Source: Cellulomonas hominis
GTDB taxonomy: Bacteria > Actinomycetota > Actinomycetes > Actinomycetales > Cellulomonadaceae
Assembly (NCBI RefSeq): GCF_005239125.1
Contig: NZ_SZYE01000007.1
Coordinates: 1 to 49,544, forward strand
Length of the DNA stretch: 49,544 nt
Reading direction: 5' to 3'
Both the position numbers and the translations under genes were made by a program. Shown here piece by piece: positions 1 through 8,923 of this stretch. Position 1 is the first letter of the stretch. Each line of letters opens with the position of its first letter. The notes under the pieces were generated by a model, which saw only the letters and a list, made by a program, of their open reading frames with translations, had not been told where the DNA came from and made no database searches.

Positions 1-116
1 GCGTTCACGCAGTTCGTCGAGCCGATCGCGCGGCTGGTGCTGGGCCTGAACGACGCCACCGCGGGCATCGGGCGGTTCCTGCCCGGCGCGGCGGGCGAGG
101 CGATCAGCGGCGGGTC
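1..116 (+). repeat. Left arm of a 116-bp perfect inverted repeat (copy of ABC-2 permease 3' region)
   Basis: Bases 1-116 are the exact reverse complement of 388-503, so base i matches base 504-i; the match breaks at 117 (C, where the copy would need G). Read forward, the arm encodes the permease segment from AFTQFVEP to ISGGS, after which the frame runs into unrelated Ala/Gly/Arg-rich sequence. The arm starts at the window edge and may extend to the left. It is either a truncated inverted duplication or a fold-back artefact of assembly. I do not call a gene in 1-260: the open frame that continues to 384 is antisense to the permease and has no domain. Confidence 0.9.
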
Positions 117-186
117 CGCTGGCGCGGCTGGCGGCGCGGACCCGGGCGCGCGGGGCGTAGGCGCGCCCCGGACCCCCCGACGACGC

Positions 187-242
187 CGGGTGGAGCGTCC
201 TGCCCGACACGCTTCGGCGCGTCGGGCAGGACGCTCCACCCG
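187..242 (-). terminator. Strong hairpin terminator with UUCG tetraloop
   Basis: A 22-bp perfect stem (187-208 with 221-242) has an apical CGC/GCG mini-stem closing a TTCG loop at 213-216. C(UUCG)G is one of the most stable RNA tetraloops. It lies 19 nt beyond the permease stop codon, so it probably ends that transcript. Being symmetric, it could also stop transcription coming from the left edge. There is no U-tract, as is common for terminators in GC-rich actinobacteria. Confidence 0.8.
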
Positions 243-260
243 ATCCGGGGCGGGACCGCG

Positions 261-1066
261 TCAGGTGATGTCGCGCTTCAGGGTCGTGAACCGCCCCAGC
301 GCCGCGAGCGCCACCGCGTACGCCACGAGCACCGCCGCCCCCGCGGCCGGCCCGAGCAGGGCGCCCGCACCGGTCGCCGAGTAGAACGACCCGCCGCTGA
401 TCGCCTCGCCCGCCGCGCCGGGCAGGAACCGCCCGATGCCCGCGGTGGCGTCGTTCAGGCCCAGCACCAGCCGCGCGATCGGCTCGACGAACTGCGTGAA
501 CGCCAGCACCACGACGATCGCCACCACCTGGTTCGGCATCGCGAACCCGAGGCCGACGCCGACGACGCACCACACGGTCAGCGCCAGCGCGGTCCGGGCG
601 ATGATGCCCCACACCGCGCCGTCGCCGAGCAGGTTCGGCGCGTCGGTGAACGCGAAGGCGAGCGCGCCCGCGCCGACGGTGGCCAGCGTGCCGAGCACGC
701 CGTACAGCACGCCCATCGGGACGCTCGCGGCGAGCTTCGCGACGACGAACCGGTTGCGGTCCGGCTGCGCGAGCAGCGTCGGGGTCAGCGTCCGGTGCCG
801 GAACTCGGCGGTCACCGACAGCAGGCCGACCAGCAGCGGCAGCGCGTACCCGAACGACGCGGGCAGCGTGTACACCGCCGTGACGACGGCCTGGGGGTCC
901 AGGACGACGGGGGCGCCGTCCGCACCGGACACGTCCGCGCCGTCGAAGGTGAACGCGAACGCCATCGCGGCGCCCATGAACGCCATGTACCCGATCATGA
1001 CGATCAGCAGCACCCACCAGGTGCGGGTGGTGACGATCTTCCGGTACTCGGAGACCAGGGAGTCCT

Positions 1067-1070
<4 letters not shown>
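261..1070 (-). CDS. ABC-2 type transporter permease
   Basis: A 269-residue integral membrane protein forming the channel half of a DrrAB/YadH-like exporter, paired with the ATPase directly upstream. It begins MKDSLVSEYRKIVTTRTWW, a typical ABC-2 opening with a cytoplasmic amphipathic helix before the first membrane segment (about residues 20-40). Four to five further hydrophobic stretches follow, with the conserved TAEFRHRTLTPTLL segment (about 87-100) in the first cytoplasmic loop. The start ATG overlaps the ATPase stop by 4 bp (ATGA at 1067-1070), so the two are translationally coupled. Codons near the 3' end are duplicated in inverted form at 1-116. The substrate is unknown; such pairs export drugs, peptides or lipids. 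Confidence 0.85.
388..503 (-). repeat. Right arm of the 116-bp inverted repeat
   Basis: This is the partner of 1-116, lying inside the ABC-2 permease gene. This arm sits in an intact reading frame and is therefore probably the original; the left arm is the copy. The spacer between the arms is 271 bp and contains the terminator hairpin. Confidence 0.9.
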
Positions 1071-2044
<974 letters not shown>

Positions 2045-2050
2045 GCCTCG

Positions 2051-2056
2051 ACCCTA
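2051..2056 (-). promoter_or_regulatory. -10 element of leaderless ABC exporter promoter
   Basis: TAGGGT on the minus strand is separated by 6 nt (CGAGGC) from the ATG at 2044, so the transcript should start at or next to the A of the start codon. No clear -35 hexamer is visible. Confidence 0.55.
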
Positions 2057-2169
2057 GGGACCCGGCACCCTCCGGCGGATCAGCCGCGAGGCGGAACCGC
2101 CGGTCGCCGCCGCCTCCGCCGCCCGGCGGATCTCGAGCGGGCCCGACCGGGCGCGGGGCCCCGTCGGCC

Positions 2170-3267
2170 TCAGAACGCCGCGGTCGCCGGTCGCGAGGTG
2201 CGGCGCGACGGCAGCATCACCCGCATCGTGCAGCCGGACTCGCTGTCCGCCACCTCGACGGTCCCGCCGTGCAGGGTCACCGCCCACCGCACGATCGACA
2301 GCCCCAGGCCGGTGCCGCCGGTCGAGATCTGCCCGGTGATCGCGGGGGTGTTGCCGCGCGCGAACCGCTCGAACACCCGCTCGCGCTGGTCGGCGGCGAT
2401 GCCGGGGCCCTGGTCGATGACGTCGAGCTGGACGAACCCGCCGGCGCGGTGCGCCTCCAGCCGGACCGGCGCGCCGCGGGGGGAGTGCCGGACGGCGTTC
2501 TGCACGAGGTTGGCGACGACCTGGTGCAGCCGCTCGCGGTCCGCCGGGAGGGTCAGCCCGGGCGGGTCGACGACCACGGGGAACGTGAGGTCCTTGGACG
2601 CCCCCACCAGCCGGCCCTCCTGCGCGGCCTCCTCCAGGAACTGCTGCACGGGCACGTCGGTCACCTGGAGGTCGACGGCGCCGGCCTCGAGGCGCGACAG
2701 GTCGAGCAGCGTCGCCACCAGGCGGCTCAGCCGCTGGGTCTGCGCCAGCGCGGCGCGCATCGCCTCGGGGTCGGGGTCCTCGACGCCGTCGACGATGTTC
2801 TCGAGCTGCGCCTGCAGCGCCGTGACCGGCGTGCGCAGCTCGTGCGACACGTTCGCGACCATCTCCCGGCGCAGGGAGTCCGCCTGCTCCAGGTCGTCGG
2901 CCATCCGGTTGAACGCGGTGGCGAGCTCGCCGACCTCGTCCCTGCTGGTCGCCCGCACCCGGCGGCTGTAGTCGCCGGCGGCCATCGCGCGCGCCGCGGA
3001 CGTCATCTCCCGCAGCGGCGACGTCATGCCGCGCGCGAGGACCTGGGTCATCACCAGCGCGAGGACGATGACGATCGGGAAGGTCCGCGTCGGGCCGAGC
3101 GCGTTGTTCAGCCCGATCCACGTCAGCAGCGCCGCGACGAACACCGCCGCGGCCACCAGGACGCCGAGCTTGATCTTGATCGACCGCAGCCGGTCGAGCG
3201 GGCGCACGTCCGGCAGCCTGGCCACCCGGGCGGTCCGCTGGTGGCGGGGCGTCGACGGACCCGTCAC
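2170..3267 (-). CDS. Sensor histidine kinase with very short extracytoplasmic loop
   Basis: A 365-residue membrane kinase that should phosphorylate the response regulator encoded just upstream. Two hydrophobic segments (about 32-54 and 62-78) are separated by fewer than ten residues, so almost nothing protrudes outside; this is the layout of intramembrane-sensing kinases. HAMP follows (79-131), then HisKA with the phospho-acceptor H142 in VSHELRTP, the N box NLVQNAVRHS (N257), G1 DQGPGI (285-290) and G2 GGTGLGL (317-323). All catalytic boxes are intact. The GTG start overlaps the regulator stop (GTGA, 3264-3267). An ABC exporter lies downstream, a common partner for such kinases. The signal is unknown. 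Confidence 0.9.
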   Translation of the reverse strand: MTGPSTPRHQRTARVARLPDVRPLDRLRSIKIKLGVLVAAAVFVAALLTWIGLNNALGPTRTFPIVIVLALVMTQVLARGMTSPLREMTSAARAMAAGDYSRRVRATSRDEVGELATAFNRMADDLEQADSLRREMVANVSHELRTPVTALQAQLENIVDGVEDPDPEAMRAALAQTQRLSRLVATLLDLSRLEAGAVDLQVTDVPVQQFLEEAAQEGRLVGASKDLTFPVVVDPPGLTLPADRERLHQVVANLVQNAVRHSPRGAPVRLEAHRAGGFVQLDVIDQGPGIAADQRERVFERFARGNTPAITGQISTGGTGLGLSIVRWAVTLHGGTVEVADSESGCTMRVMLPSRRTSRPATAAF

Positions 3268-4061
3268 GCCGTGCCGCCTCCCGGGGTCGCGCCCGGCGCG
3301 GCGGCCGGCTCGAGGGCGTAGCCCACGCCGTGCACCGTCCGGATGAGGTCGGCGCCCAGCTTCCTGCGCAGGGCCTTCACATGCGAGTCGACCGTGCGGG
3401 TCCCGGAGGCGTCCACCCAGTCCCAGACCTCGGCCAGGAGGCGCTCCCGGGTGAGGACGGTGCGGGGGCTCGCGGCGAGCGCGAGCAGCAGGTCGAACTC
3501 GGTCGGCGTGAGGTGCACCTCCTCGCCGGCGCGGTGCACGCGGCGCTGCGCGCGGTCGATCACCACGTCGCCGACGGCGACGGGCGGCTCGGCCGCCTCC
3601 GAGCCCGCCGCGGCCAGCTCGGCCGCCAGGGCGGCGCGCTGCTGACGGCGCAGCAGGGCCTTGACCCGCGCGACGAGCTCCCGCATGGAGAACGGCTTGG
3701 TCATGTAGTCGTCCGCGCCGACGCCGAGGCCGATCAGCATGTCCGTCTCGTCGTCCCGGGCCGTGAGCATCAGCACGGGGACCGGGCGGTCGGCCTGGAT
3801 CCGGCGGCACACCTCGAGGCCGTCGATGCCGGGCAGCATCACGTCGAGCACCACCACGTCCGGTGCCAGGCGGGCCGCGGCGTCGACGGCCTGCAGGCCG
3901 TCGCCGACCGTCTCGACCTGCCAGCCCTCGGCGGAGAGCCGGCGCGCGACGGCCGTGGCGATGGCGGGCTCGTCCTCGACGACGAGGACCGAGGTGGCCG
4001 CGGCGCCCGGGGCGCCCGCGGGGGTTCCGGCGGCGGCACCGGGGCGGGATGCGAACGTCAT
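3264..4061 (-). CDS. OmpR/PhoB-family response regulator
   Basis: A 265-residue two-domain transcription factor. The receiver domain (about 24-138) has the acidic pair E29-D30, phospho-acceptor D73 (VLDVMLPG), T100 and K122 (TKPF). A winged-helix DNA-binding domain (about 165-250) carries LTPTEFDLLLAL and TRTVDSHVKALRRKLG. A 20-residue Ala/Gly/Pro leader precedes the receiver. The ATG is chosen because TACGCT (4068-4073, minus strand) sits 6 nt upstream, a leaderless start; longer frames run back through a divergent gene. It is translationally coupled to the kinase. It resembles actinobacterial MtrA/PrrA-like regulators in layout, but I cannot assign a named orthologue. Confidence 0.9.
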   Translation of the reverse strand: MTFASRPGAAAGTPAGAPGAAATSVLVVEDEPAIATAVARRLSAEGWQVETVGDGLQAVDAAARLAPDVVVLDVMLPGIDGLEVCRRIQADRPVPVLMLTARDDETDMLIGLGVGADDYMTKPFSMRELVARVKALLRRQQRAALAAELAAAGSEAAEPPVAVGDVVIDRAQRRVHRAGEEVHLTPTEFDLLLALAASPRTVLTRERLLAEVWDWVDASGTRTVDSHVKALRRKLGADLIRTVHGVGYALEPAAAPGATPGGGTA

Positions 4062-4067
4062 CCCGCC

Positions 4068-4073
4068 AGCGTA
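4068..4073 (-). promoter_or_regulatory. -10 element of the two-component operon (leaderless)
   Basis: TACGCT on the minus strand, 6 nt (GGCGGG) before ATG 4061. The adjacent 4074-4135 sequence is shared with the divergent CNNM operon. On the plus strand TATGAT (4096-4101) is a candidate -10 for that operon, which would then have a leader of about 140 nt. Confidence 0.5.
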
Positions 4074-4247
4074 GAGCGCAGGTGTGGAGGTTTCGTATGA
4101 TTGCGCCACCATGAGCAGCTCAAGTCGCTGCCGGCGTCCCTCCCGGGCCGACGTGCCCGGGGGAGACCATGCCGGCCCTTCCTGCCTCCTGACCCTCCCT
4201 GCGCGCGTCCCGGCACCGGCGTACCCGCGCGACGGCGGGGGTGACCC

Positions 4248-5576
4248 GTGCTGACCGACTGGCTGCTCGTGGCCCTCGGCGTCGTGCTCACCGCCGGCAC
4301 CGCCGTGTTCGTCGCGAGCGAGTTCTCCCTCGTCACGCTCGACCCGGGCGTCGTCGAGGGCCAGACCCGGCCGGACGACCGCCGCGGGCAGAGCGTGCTC
4401 AAGGCGCTGCGCCGGCTGTCCACGGAGCTGTCCGGCGCCCAGGTGGGCATCACCGTGACCACCGTGCTGCTCGGCTACACCACCCAGCCGGCGGTGAACG
4501 CGCTGCTCGCCGAGCCGCTGCGCGGGTCGTTCCTCGGCCCGGCGATCGGCGGCGGCGTGGCGCTGGTCGTGACGCTCGTCCTGGTCAACGGCTTCTCGAT
4601 GCTGTTCGGCGAGCTGGTGCCGAAGAACTTCGCCATCAGCCGCCCGCTGGGCACCGCGCGGTGGGTCGCGCCGCTCCAGGCCGGGTTCACGTCCGCGCTG
4701 CGCCCGCTCATCACGCTGTTCAACTCGAGCGCGAACGCGCTGCTGCGCCGCCTCGGCGTCGAGCCGCGGGAGGAGCTCTCGGGCGGCCGGTCGCCGCAGG
4801 AGCTCGCCGCGCTCGTGAAGCGCTCCGCCCAGCAGGGCACCCTCGACGAGTCGACCGCCACCCTGCTGACCAACTCCATCGAGTTCACCGACCTCACCGC
4901 CGTGGACGTGATGACCGACCGCCAGCGGGTCGTCGTGCTGCGGCGCGGCGACACCGCCACCGACGTGGTCCGGCTCTCCCGGGAGACCGGCCACTCCCGG
5001 TTCCCGGTGATCGGCGACGACTCCGACGACATCGTGGGCCTGGTGCACCTGCGCCGGGCGATCGCGGTGCCGCACGAGCGCCGGGACGAGGTGCCCGCGG
5101 CCGCCCTCATGGTGGACGCGCCCCGGGTCCCGGAGACCGTGCACCTCGGCCCCCTGCTGGTCGAGCTGCGCGAGCACGGCCTGCAGATGGCGGTCGTCGT
5201 GGACGAGTACGGCGGCACGTCCGGTGTCGTGACGCTGGAGGACGTGGTCGAGGAGCTGGTCGGGGACGTCGCGGACGAGCACGACCGCCGGCGCACCGCC
5301 GCCTCGCGGCGCGCCGACGGCGCGTGGGTCGTGTCCGGGCTGCTCCGGCCCGACGAGCTCACGGAGCGGACCGGCCTGGTCGTCCCGGAGGACGGCCCGT
5401 ACGAGACGCTCGGCGGCCTGATGATGGCGGCGCTGGGCCGCGTGCCGGAGGCCGGCGACGAGGTGCTCGCCGGCGACGTGCTGCTGCGCGTCGAGACGAT
5501 GGCCCGCCGACGGGTCGAGCGCGTGCTGGTGCGCCCGGCGCACGCGTCCGCCGGTGCCGAGGGGGCGGCCCGATGA
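4248..5576 (+). CDS. HlyC/CorC (CNNM) family transporter with DUF21, CBS pair and CorC domain
   Basis: A 442-residue membrane protein. The N-terminal DUF21 domain (about 1-180) has several hydrophobic segments and the family hallmark GELVPKNFAIS. A CBS pair follows (about 205-330; VDVMTDRQRVVVL and DEYGGTSGVVTLEDVVEELVG), then a CorC/HlyC C-terminal domain (about 350-430, beginning WVVSGLLRPDEL). This full architecture is that of CNNM/CorC proteins, linked to Mg2+ (or Na+/Mg2+) efflux; CBS pairs bind adenine nucleotides. The GTG start follows a GGGGGTG ribosome-binding site. The stop overlaps the next start by 4 bp (ATGA), making an operon of two unequal paralogues that may work as a heterodimer. 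Confidence 0.9.
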   Translation: MLTDWLLVALGVVLTAGTAVFVASEFSLVTLDPGVVEGQTRPDDRRGQSVLKALRRLSTELSGAQVGITVTTVLLGYTTQPAVNALLAEPLRGSFLGPAIGGGVALVVTLVLVNGFSMLFGELVPKNFAISRPLGTARWVAPLQAGFTSALRPLITLFNSSANALLRRLGVEPREELSGGRSPQELAALVKRSAQQGTLDESTATLLTNSIEFTDLTAVDVMTDRQRVVVLRRGDTATDVVRLSRETGHSRFPVIGDDSDDIVGLVHLRRAIAVPHERRDEVPAAALMVDAPRVPETVHLGPLLVELREHGLQMAVVVDEYGGTSGVVTLEDVVEELVGDVADEHDRRRTAASRRADGAWVVSGLLRPDELTERTGLVVPEDGPYETLGGLMMAALGRVPEAGDEVLAGDVLLRVETMARRRVERVLVRPAHASAGAEGAAR

Positions 5577-6631
5577 GCCCCGGGGTGGCCCTGGCGCTCG
5601 CGGTGGCGCTGCTCGCCGGCAACGCGTTCTTCGTCGCGGCCGAGTTCGCGATCATCTCCGCGCGCCGCTCGGCGATCGAGCCGCTCGCCGCGGCGGGCGA
5701 CCGGCGCGCGACCACCGTGCTGTGGGCCATGGAGCACGTGTCCCTCATGCTCGCCTGCGCGCAGCTCGGCGTGACCGTCTGCTCCACGAGCCTGGGCCTC
5801 GTCGCCGAGCCGGCGATCGCCCACCTGATCGAGGACCCGCTGCACGCGATCGGGGTCAGTGCCTCGCTGGCCCACCCCATCGCGTTCGTCGTCGCCCTGC
5901 TGGTCGTCGTCTACCTGCACGTGGTGCTCGGCGAGATGGTGCCGAAGAACCTGGCGGTGTCCGGCCCGGACCGCGCGGTGCTGGTGTTCGGCCCGCCGCT
6001 GGTCTGGCTGGGCCGGGTGGTGCGGCCGGTCATCGCGGCCCTGAACTGGATCGCGAACCACGTGCTGCGGCTGTTCCGGGTGGACCCCCGCGACGAGGTC
6101 GCGTCGGCGTTCACGGCCCAGGAGGTGCAGTCGATCGTCGAGCAGTCGCAGGCGGAGGGGCTGCTGCACGACGAGCAGGGCCTGCTCTCGGGTGCGCTGG
6201 AGTTCTCCGACCGCACGGCGGCCGACGTCATGGTCCCGGTCGCCGACCTCGTCACCGTGCCGGTCGACGTGACGCCCGACGAGGTCGAGCGGCTGGTCGC
6301 CCGCACCGGGTACAGCCGGTTCCCGGTGCTCGGCCGGGACGGCGCCCCGGGCGGCTACCTGCACGTGAAGGACGTGCTGTACGCGGACGACGGCTCCCGC
6401 CGGCTCCCGGTGCCGACCTGGCGCGTCCGCGCGCTGGCGGTCGTGGCGCCGGGCGACGAGGTCGAGGAGGCCCTGACCGCCATGCAGCGCTCGGGCGTGC
6501 ACCTCGCGCGCGTGGAGGACGGCGGCCGGGCGGTGGGCGTGGTCTTCCTCGAGGACATCCTCGAGGAGCTCGTCGGCGAGGTCCGCGACGCGATGCAGCG
6601 CGGGGAGTTCCGGCACCGGACGGGCGCCTGA
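5573..6631 (+). CDS. HlyC/CorC (CNNM) family protein without CorC domain
   Basis: A 352-residue second member of the pair. The DUF21 domain (about 1-190, with GEMVPKNLAVSGP) is followed by a CBS pair (about 205-345, RTAADVMVPVADLV and VVFLEDILEELVGE). It stops right after the CBS pair and lacks the C-terminal CorC domain of its neighbour. The ATG sits in the ATGA overlap with the upstream gene. It is probably co-produced and co-assembled with it. The transported ion cannot be told from sequence. Confidence 0.9.
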   Translation: MSPGVALALAVALLAGNAFFVAAEFAIISARRSAIEPLAAAGDRRATTVLWAMEHVSLMLACAQLGVTVCSTSLGLVAEPAIAHLIEDPLHAIGVSASLAHPIAFVVALLVVVYLHVVLGEMVPKNLAVSGPDRAVLVFGPPLVWLGRVVRPVIAALNWIANHVLRLFRVDPRDEVASAFTAQEVQSIVEQSQAEGLLHDEQGLLSGALEFSDRTAADVMVPVADLVTVPVDVTPDEVERLVARTGYSRFPVLGRDGAPGGYLHVKDVLYADDGSRRLPVPTWRVRALAVVAPGDEVEEALTAMQRSGVHLARVEDGGRAVGVVFLEDILEELVGEVRDAMQRGEFRHRTGA

Positions 6632-6722
6632 GCCGCGTCCGCTGGGCCGTTCGTGGGACCTACGTCACACGACAGGGTGGTCCCGGTGGGTGAACGAGCG
6701 CGACACGCCGATGATCCGCCCG

Positions 6723-6738
6723 CCGCCCCCCGGACGGG
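6723..6738 (+). terminator. Short GC hairpin after the CNNM operon
   Basis: CCCCCC (6723-6728) and GGGGGG (6733-6738) form a 6-bp stem with a GGAC loop, followed by TT. It lies about 90 nt beyond the stop codon and abuts the -35 of the next gene. This is a weak candidate terminator. Confidence 0.4.
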
Positions 6739-6768
6739 GGGTTGGAACCGGTGGGGGCGCTCCGTTAT
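6739..6768 (+). promoter_or_regulatory. Promoter of the M15 peptidase gene
   Basis: TTGGAA (6739-6744) and TATGGT (6763-6768), 18 nt apart, form the best -35/-10 pair in the window. The predicted leader is about 110 nt and contains a hairpin at 6799-6824 (GGCGG-T-CGCGC pairing with GCGCG-CCGCC). I looked for a c-di-AMP (ydaO-type) riboswitch, which often precedes actinobacterial wall hydrolases, and did not find its conserved core. Confidence 0.6.
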
Positions 6769-6886
6769 GGTTTCGTGATCGCTCACCCGGATCCCCCCGG
6801 CGGTCGCGCTCCCAGCGCGCCGCCCTCTCCCGGGTAGCGCCCCTCGTCCGTCGGCGACCTGTCGCCTGCCCGTGCTCGGAGGTCCC

Positions 6887-7741
6887 GTGGCGTCGCACCG
6901 CGTGCAGCCCGCCGCCGACGCCGGCGCCCCCACCCGCCGCCAGCTCCGCGAGGCGGCCCGCACGCGTCCCGCGGCCGCGGCCCCCGCCGCCGAGGCGCCG
7001 GCTGCCCCCACCGCCGAACGCCGCCGCACCAGCCCGCTGGCCCGCTGGGGCACCCGCGCCGGCGTGCTGGTCACGCTGGCCGCCGTCACGGTCGCCGTCC
7101 CGCTGTCCCAGGGCGCGGCCCGCAGCGAGGACGGCTTCACCGACGCGCAGGCCGACGCGACGCTCCCGAGCACGGTCGAGGCGCTCACCTCGTCCGCCAC
7201 GTCCGTGCTCCCGCCGGCGTCGCTCGTGTCGAGCGACGCCACCGCCCTCCGCGCGCAGATCGACGTCAGCCGCAGCGAGGACCGCGAGATCCTGCCCGGC
7301 TGCGACGGCGAGGCCGGCACGGCCAGCGCCAACGGGCAGCTGCCGCAGTCCGACCTCTGCTACCTCTGGGACGACAAGACCCAGCTCCGCGCCGACGCCG
7401 CCGAGGCGCTCGCCGAGCTCAACGCCATGTGGGTGACCCGCTGGGGCACCGACCTCTGCCTCTCCAGCGGCTACCGCACCCTCGCCGAGCAGCGCGCCGT
7501 CAAGGCGGCCAAGGGCTCGCTCGCCGCCCCCGCGGGCCGCAGCAACCACGGCTGGGGCCTCGCGGTCGACCTGTGCACCTCGCAGACCACCGGTGCGCAG
7601 TGGGAGTGGCTGAACGAGAACGCGCCGGTGTTCGGCTGGGAGAACCCCGACTGGGCGCGCCCCGGCGGCTCGGGCCCGTACGAGCGCTGGCACTGGGAGT
7701 ACACCAAGGGCGTCATGGCCGACGGCGAGTACTACGGCTGA
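6887..7741 (+). CDS. M15-family D-alanyl-D-alanine carboxypeptidase (VanY-like)
   Basis: A 284-residue envelope protein that should trim the terminal D-Ala from peptidoglycan stem peptides outside the membrane. A basic Ala-rich cytoplasmic tail (1-50) precedes one hydrophobic anchor (about 54-74), then a linker and the M15B domain (about 165-280). Zinc ligands H221 and D228 lie in SNHGWGLAVDL and H269 in WHWEY, with E271 as the likely catalytic base; the SGYRT motif (R197) is also present. The GTG at 6887 is chosen because GGAGG (6878-6882) precedes it; a GTG 15 nt upstream lacks a site. It is monocistronic with its own promoter and terminator. Confidence 0.88.
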   Translation: MASHRVQPAADAGAPTRRQLREAARTRPAAAAPAAEAPAAPTAERRRTSPLARWGTRAGVLVTLAAVTVAVPLSQGAARSEDGFTDAQADATLPSTVEALTSSATSVLPPASLVSSDATALRAQIDVSRSEDREILPGCDGEAGTASANGQLPQSDLCYLWDDKTQLRADAAEALAELNAMWVTRWGTDLCLSSGYRTLAEQRAVKAAKGSLAAPAGRSNHGWGLAVDLCTSQTTGAQWEWLNENAPVFGWENPDWARPGGSGPYERWHWEYTKGVMADGEYYG

Positions 7742-7761
7742 CGGCCGCCCTCACGACGCGG

Positions 7762-7795
7762 AACGGCCCCGCCTCCCTCGGGAGGCGGGGCCGTT
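7762..7795 (+). terminator. Terminator after the M15 peptidase
   Basis: A 15-bp perfect stem (7762-7776 with 7781-7795) with a four-base loop, ending in TT, 21 nt past the stop codon. Confidence 0.85.
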
Positions 7796-7822
7796 CGCGT
7801 GCGGGGGGCCGGCCCTCCGGGG

Positions 7823-7897
7823 GCGCCGAGATCGGTGCGCCGTGCCGAGATCGGCGCCCAGGGGCACCGATCTCGGGCGGGAGCGCCGATCTCGGCG
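7823..7897. repeat. Four-copy intergenic repeat, two direct and two inverted
   Basis: The core CCGAGATCGG occurs at 7826-7835 and 7845-7854, and its reverse complement CCGATCTCGG at 7867-7876 and 7886-7895. Flanks are also conserved (GCGC or GGTGC). Copies 1/4 and 2/3 can pair as nested stems, so the unit can fold into one long hairpin between two convergent genes. It may be a second terminator for the epimerase gene or a dispersed repeat family. Confidence 0.8.
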
Positions 7898-7920
7898 TGT
7901 GTGCCGGCGCAGGTGCCCGG

Positions 7921-8844
7921 TCAGGACAGGGTCATGCCCCAGGTGACCTCGTGGGTGGTGCCCGGCTCCAGGCGGACCAGGCGTTCGCCCGTGCGGAACG
8001 CGTCCGCGATGCAGCTCATCGGCTCGGCGGCGACGCCCCGGCGGTCGATCTTCGGGATCCCGTTGCCGGTGCACACCTGCCAGGTGTCCATCGAGCCGTC
8101 CATCCACATCGCCGCGGCGTGGCCGTCCGGCGACCCGAGCACGATCCAGGACAGCCCGTCGGCGTCCCGGGTCACGTCGACGAACGCGTCGTCCAGCGCC
8201 ACCCCGGCGAGGGGCTGCGGCGTCCGGCGGTCCTCGGCCCCGGACAGCGGGCGGGTGCCGGTCGGCAGCAGGCGGTCGTCGACGGTCACCTGCGACGCGG
8301 CGTCGACGCGCAGGGTGCAGTCGTCCACGGCGGCGTCGCCGGGGGAGAGCCACGGGTGGAAGCCGATGCCGTACGGGGCGGCCGTCGCGTCCAGGTTGGT
8401 CGTCGCGACGTGCACCCGCAGCCCGGCGTCGGACAGCGAGTAGGTGACGTCGACGCGCAGCGACCACGGGTAGCCCGGCGTCGGCACCAGGTCGTGCCGC
8501 AGCGTGACGGAGGTGTCGCCGTCGGGGCCGGCCTCGGAGGCGACCTTCGCGTACCGGACCTGGGCCACCAGGCCGTGCAGGGCGGTCATCCGGTCGGGCT
8601 CGGTGACGGCGACCTGGTAGTCGGTGCCGTCCCAGGTGTACTGCCCGTCCCGCAGCCGGTTCGGCCACGGGGCGAGGACGGCGCCGGAGAAGGCCGGGGC
8701 CAGGTCGGACTCGTCGAACGGCAGCACGACGTCGCGGCCGCCGACGCTGTAGGAGCGGACGCTGGCCCCGACCTCGGCGATCACGGCGCGGTGGGCGCCG
8801 TGGGCGAGGAGGTGCTGCTGTCCGGAGGGTGCGGGCGTGTTCAC
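7921..8844 (-). CDS. Aldose 1-epimerase family protein
   Basis: A 307-residue galactose-mutarotase-fold enzyme interconverting the alpha and beta anomers of free sugars. Family features in order are VGGRDVVLPF (about 35-44), the substrate-Arg segment APWPNRLRDGQY (about 59-70), catalytic His in ALHGLVAQ (about 90) and GIGFHPWL (second catalytic His, about 173), and WIVLGSPDG. The start GTG at 8844 is preferred over one two codons upstream because TACGGT (8851-8856, minus strand) lies exactly 6 nt before it, giving a leaderless mRNA. It is divergent from prfB, sharing an 80-nt promoter region. No sugar operon surrounds it. Confidence 0.85.
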   Translation of the reverse strand: MNTPAPSGQQHLLAHGAHRAVIAEVGASVRSYSVGGRDVVLPFDESDLAPAFSGAVLAPWPNRLRDGQYTWDGTDYQVAVTEPDRMTALHGLVAQVRYAKVASEAGPDGDTSVTLRHDLVPTPGYPWSLRVDVTYSLSDAGLRVHVATTNLDATAAPYGIGFHPWLSPGDAAVDDCTLRVDAASQVTVDDRLLPTGTRPLSGAEDRRTPQPLAGVALDDAFVDVTRDADGLSWIVLGSPDGHAAAMWMDGSMDTWQVCTGNGIPKIDRRGVAAEPMSCIADAFRTGERLVRLEPGTTHEVTWGMTLS

Positions 8845-8909
8845 GCTCACACCGTAGCGGCCGGCGGGTCGCCCGCGGCCCCGGTGCCCCCGCACCGCCC
8901 GGCAGCCGG

Positions 8910-8915
8910 TAGCCT
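8910..8915 (+). promoter_or_regulatory. -10 element of prfB (leaderless)
   Basis: TAGCCT ends 8 nt before the GTG start at 8924, so the mRNA should begin at or within a base or two of the start codon; no ribosome-binding site is present. Confidence 0.5.
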
Positions 8916-8923
8916 GGACCGCC

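Noticed and set aside
37-384. Forward reading frame of 115 codons over the left repeat arm
   Set aside because: Only its first part resembles a protein, because it copies the permease; the rest is antisense to the real gene, with no domain or ribosome-binding site.
6632-6886. Possible c-di-AMP (ydaO-type) riboswitch before the cell-wall peptidase
   Set aside because: The location is right, but the conserved core segments are missing and the predicted leader of about 110 nt is short; only an ordinary hairpin is visible.
7823-7897. CRISPR-like array
   Set aside because: Repeats are short, in both orientations, with spacers of about 10 bp and no cas genes.
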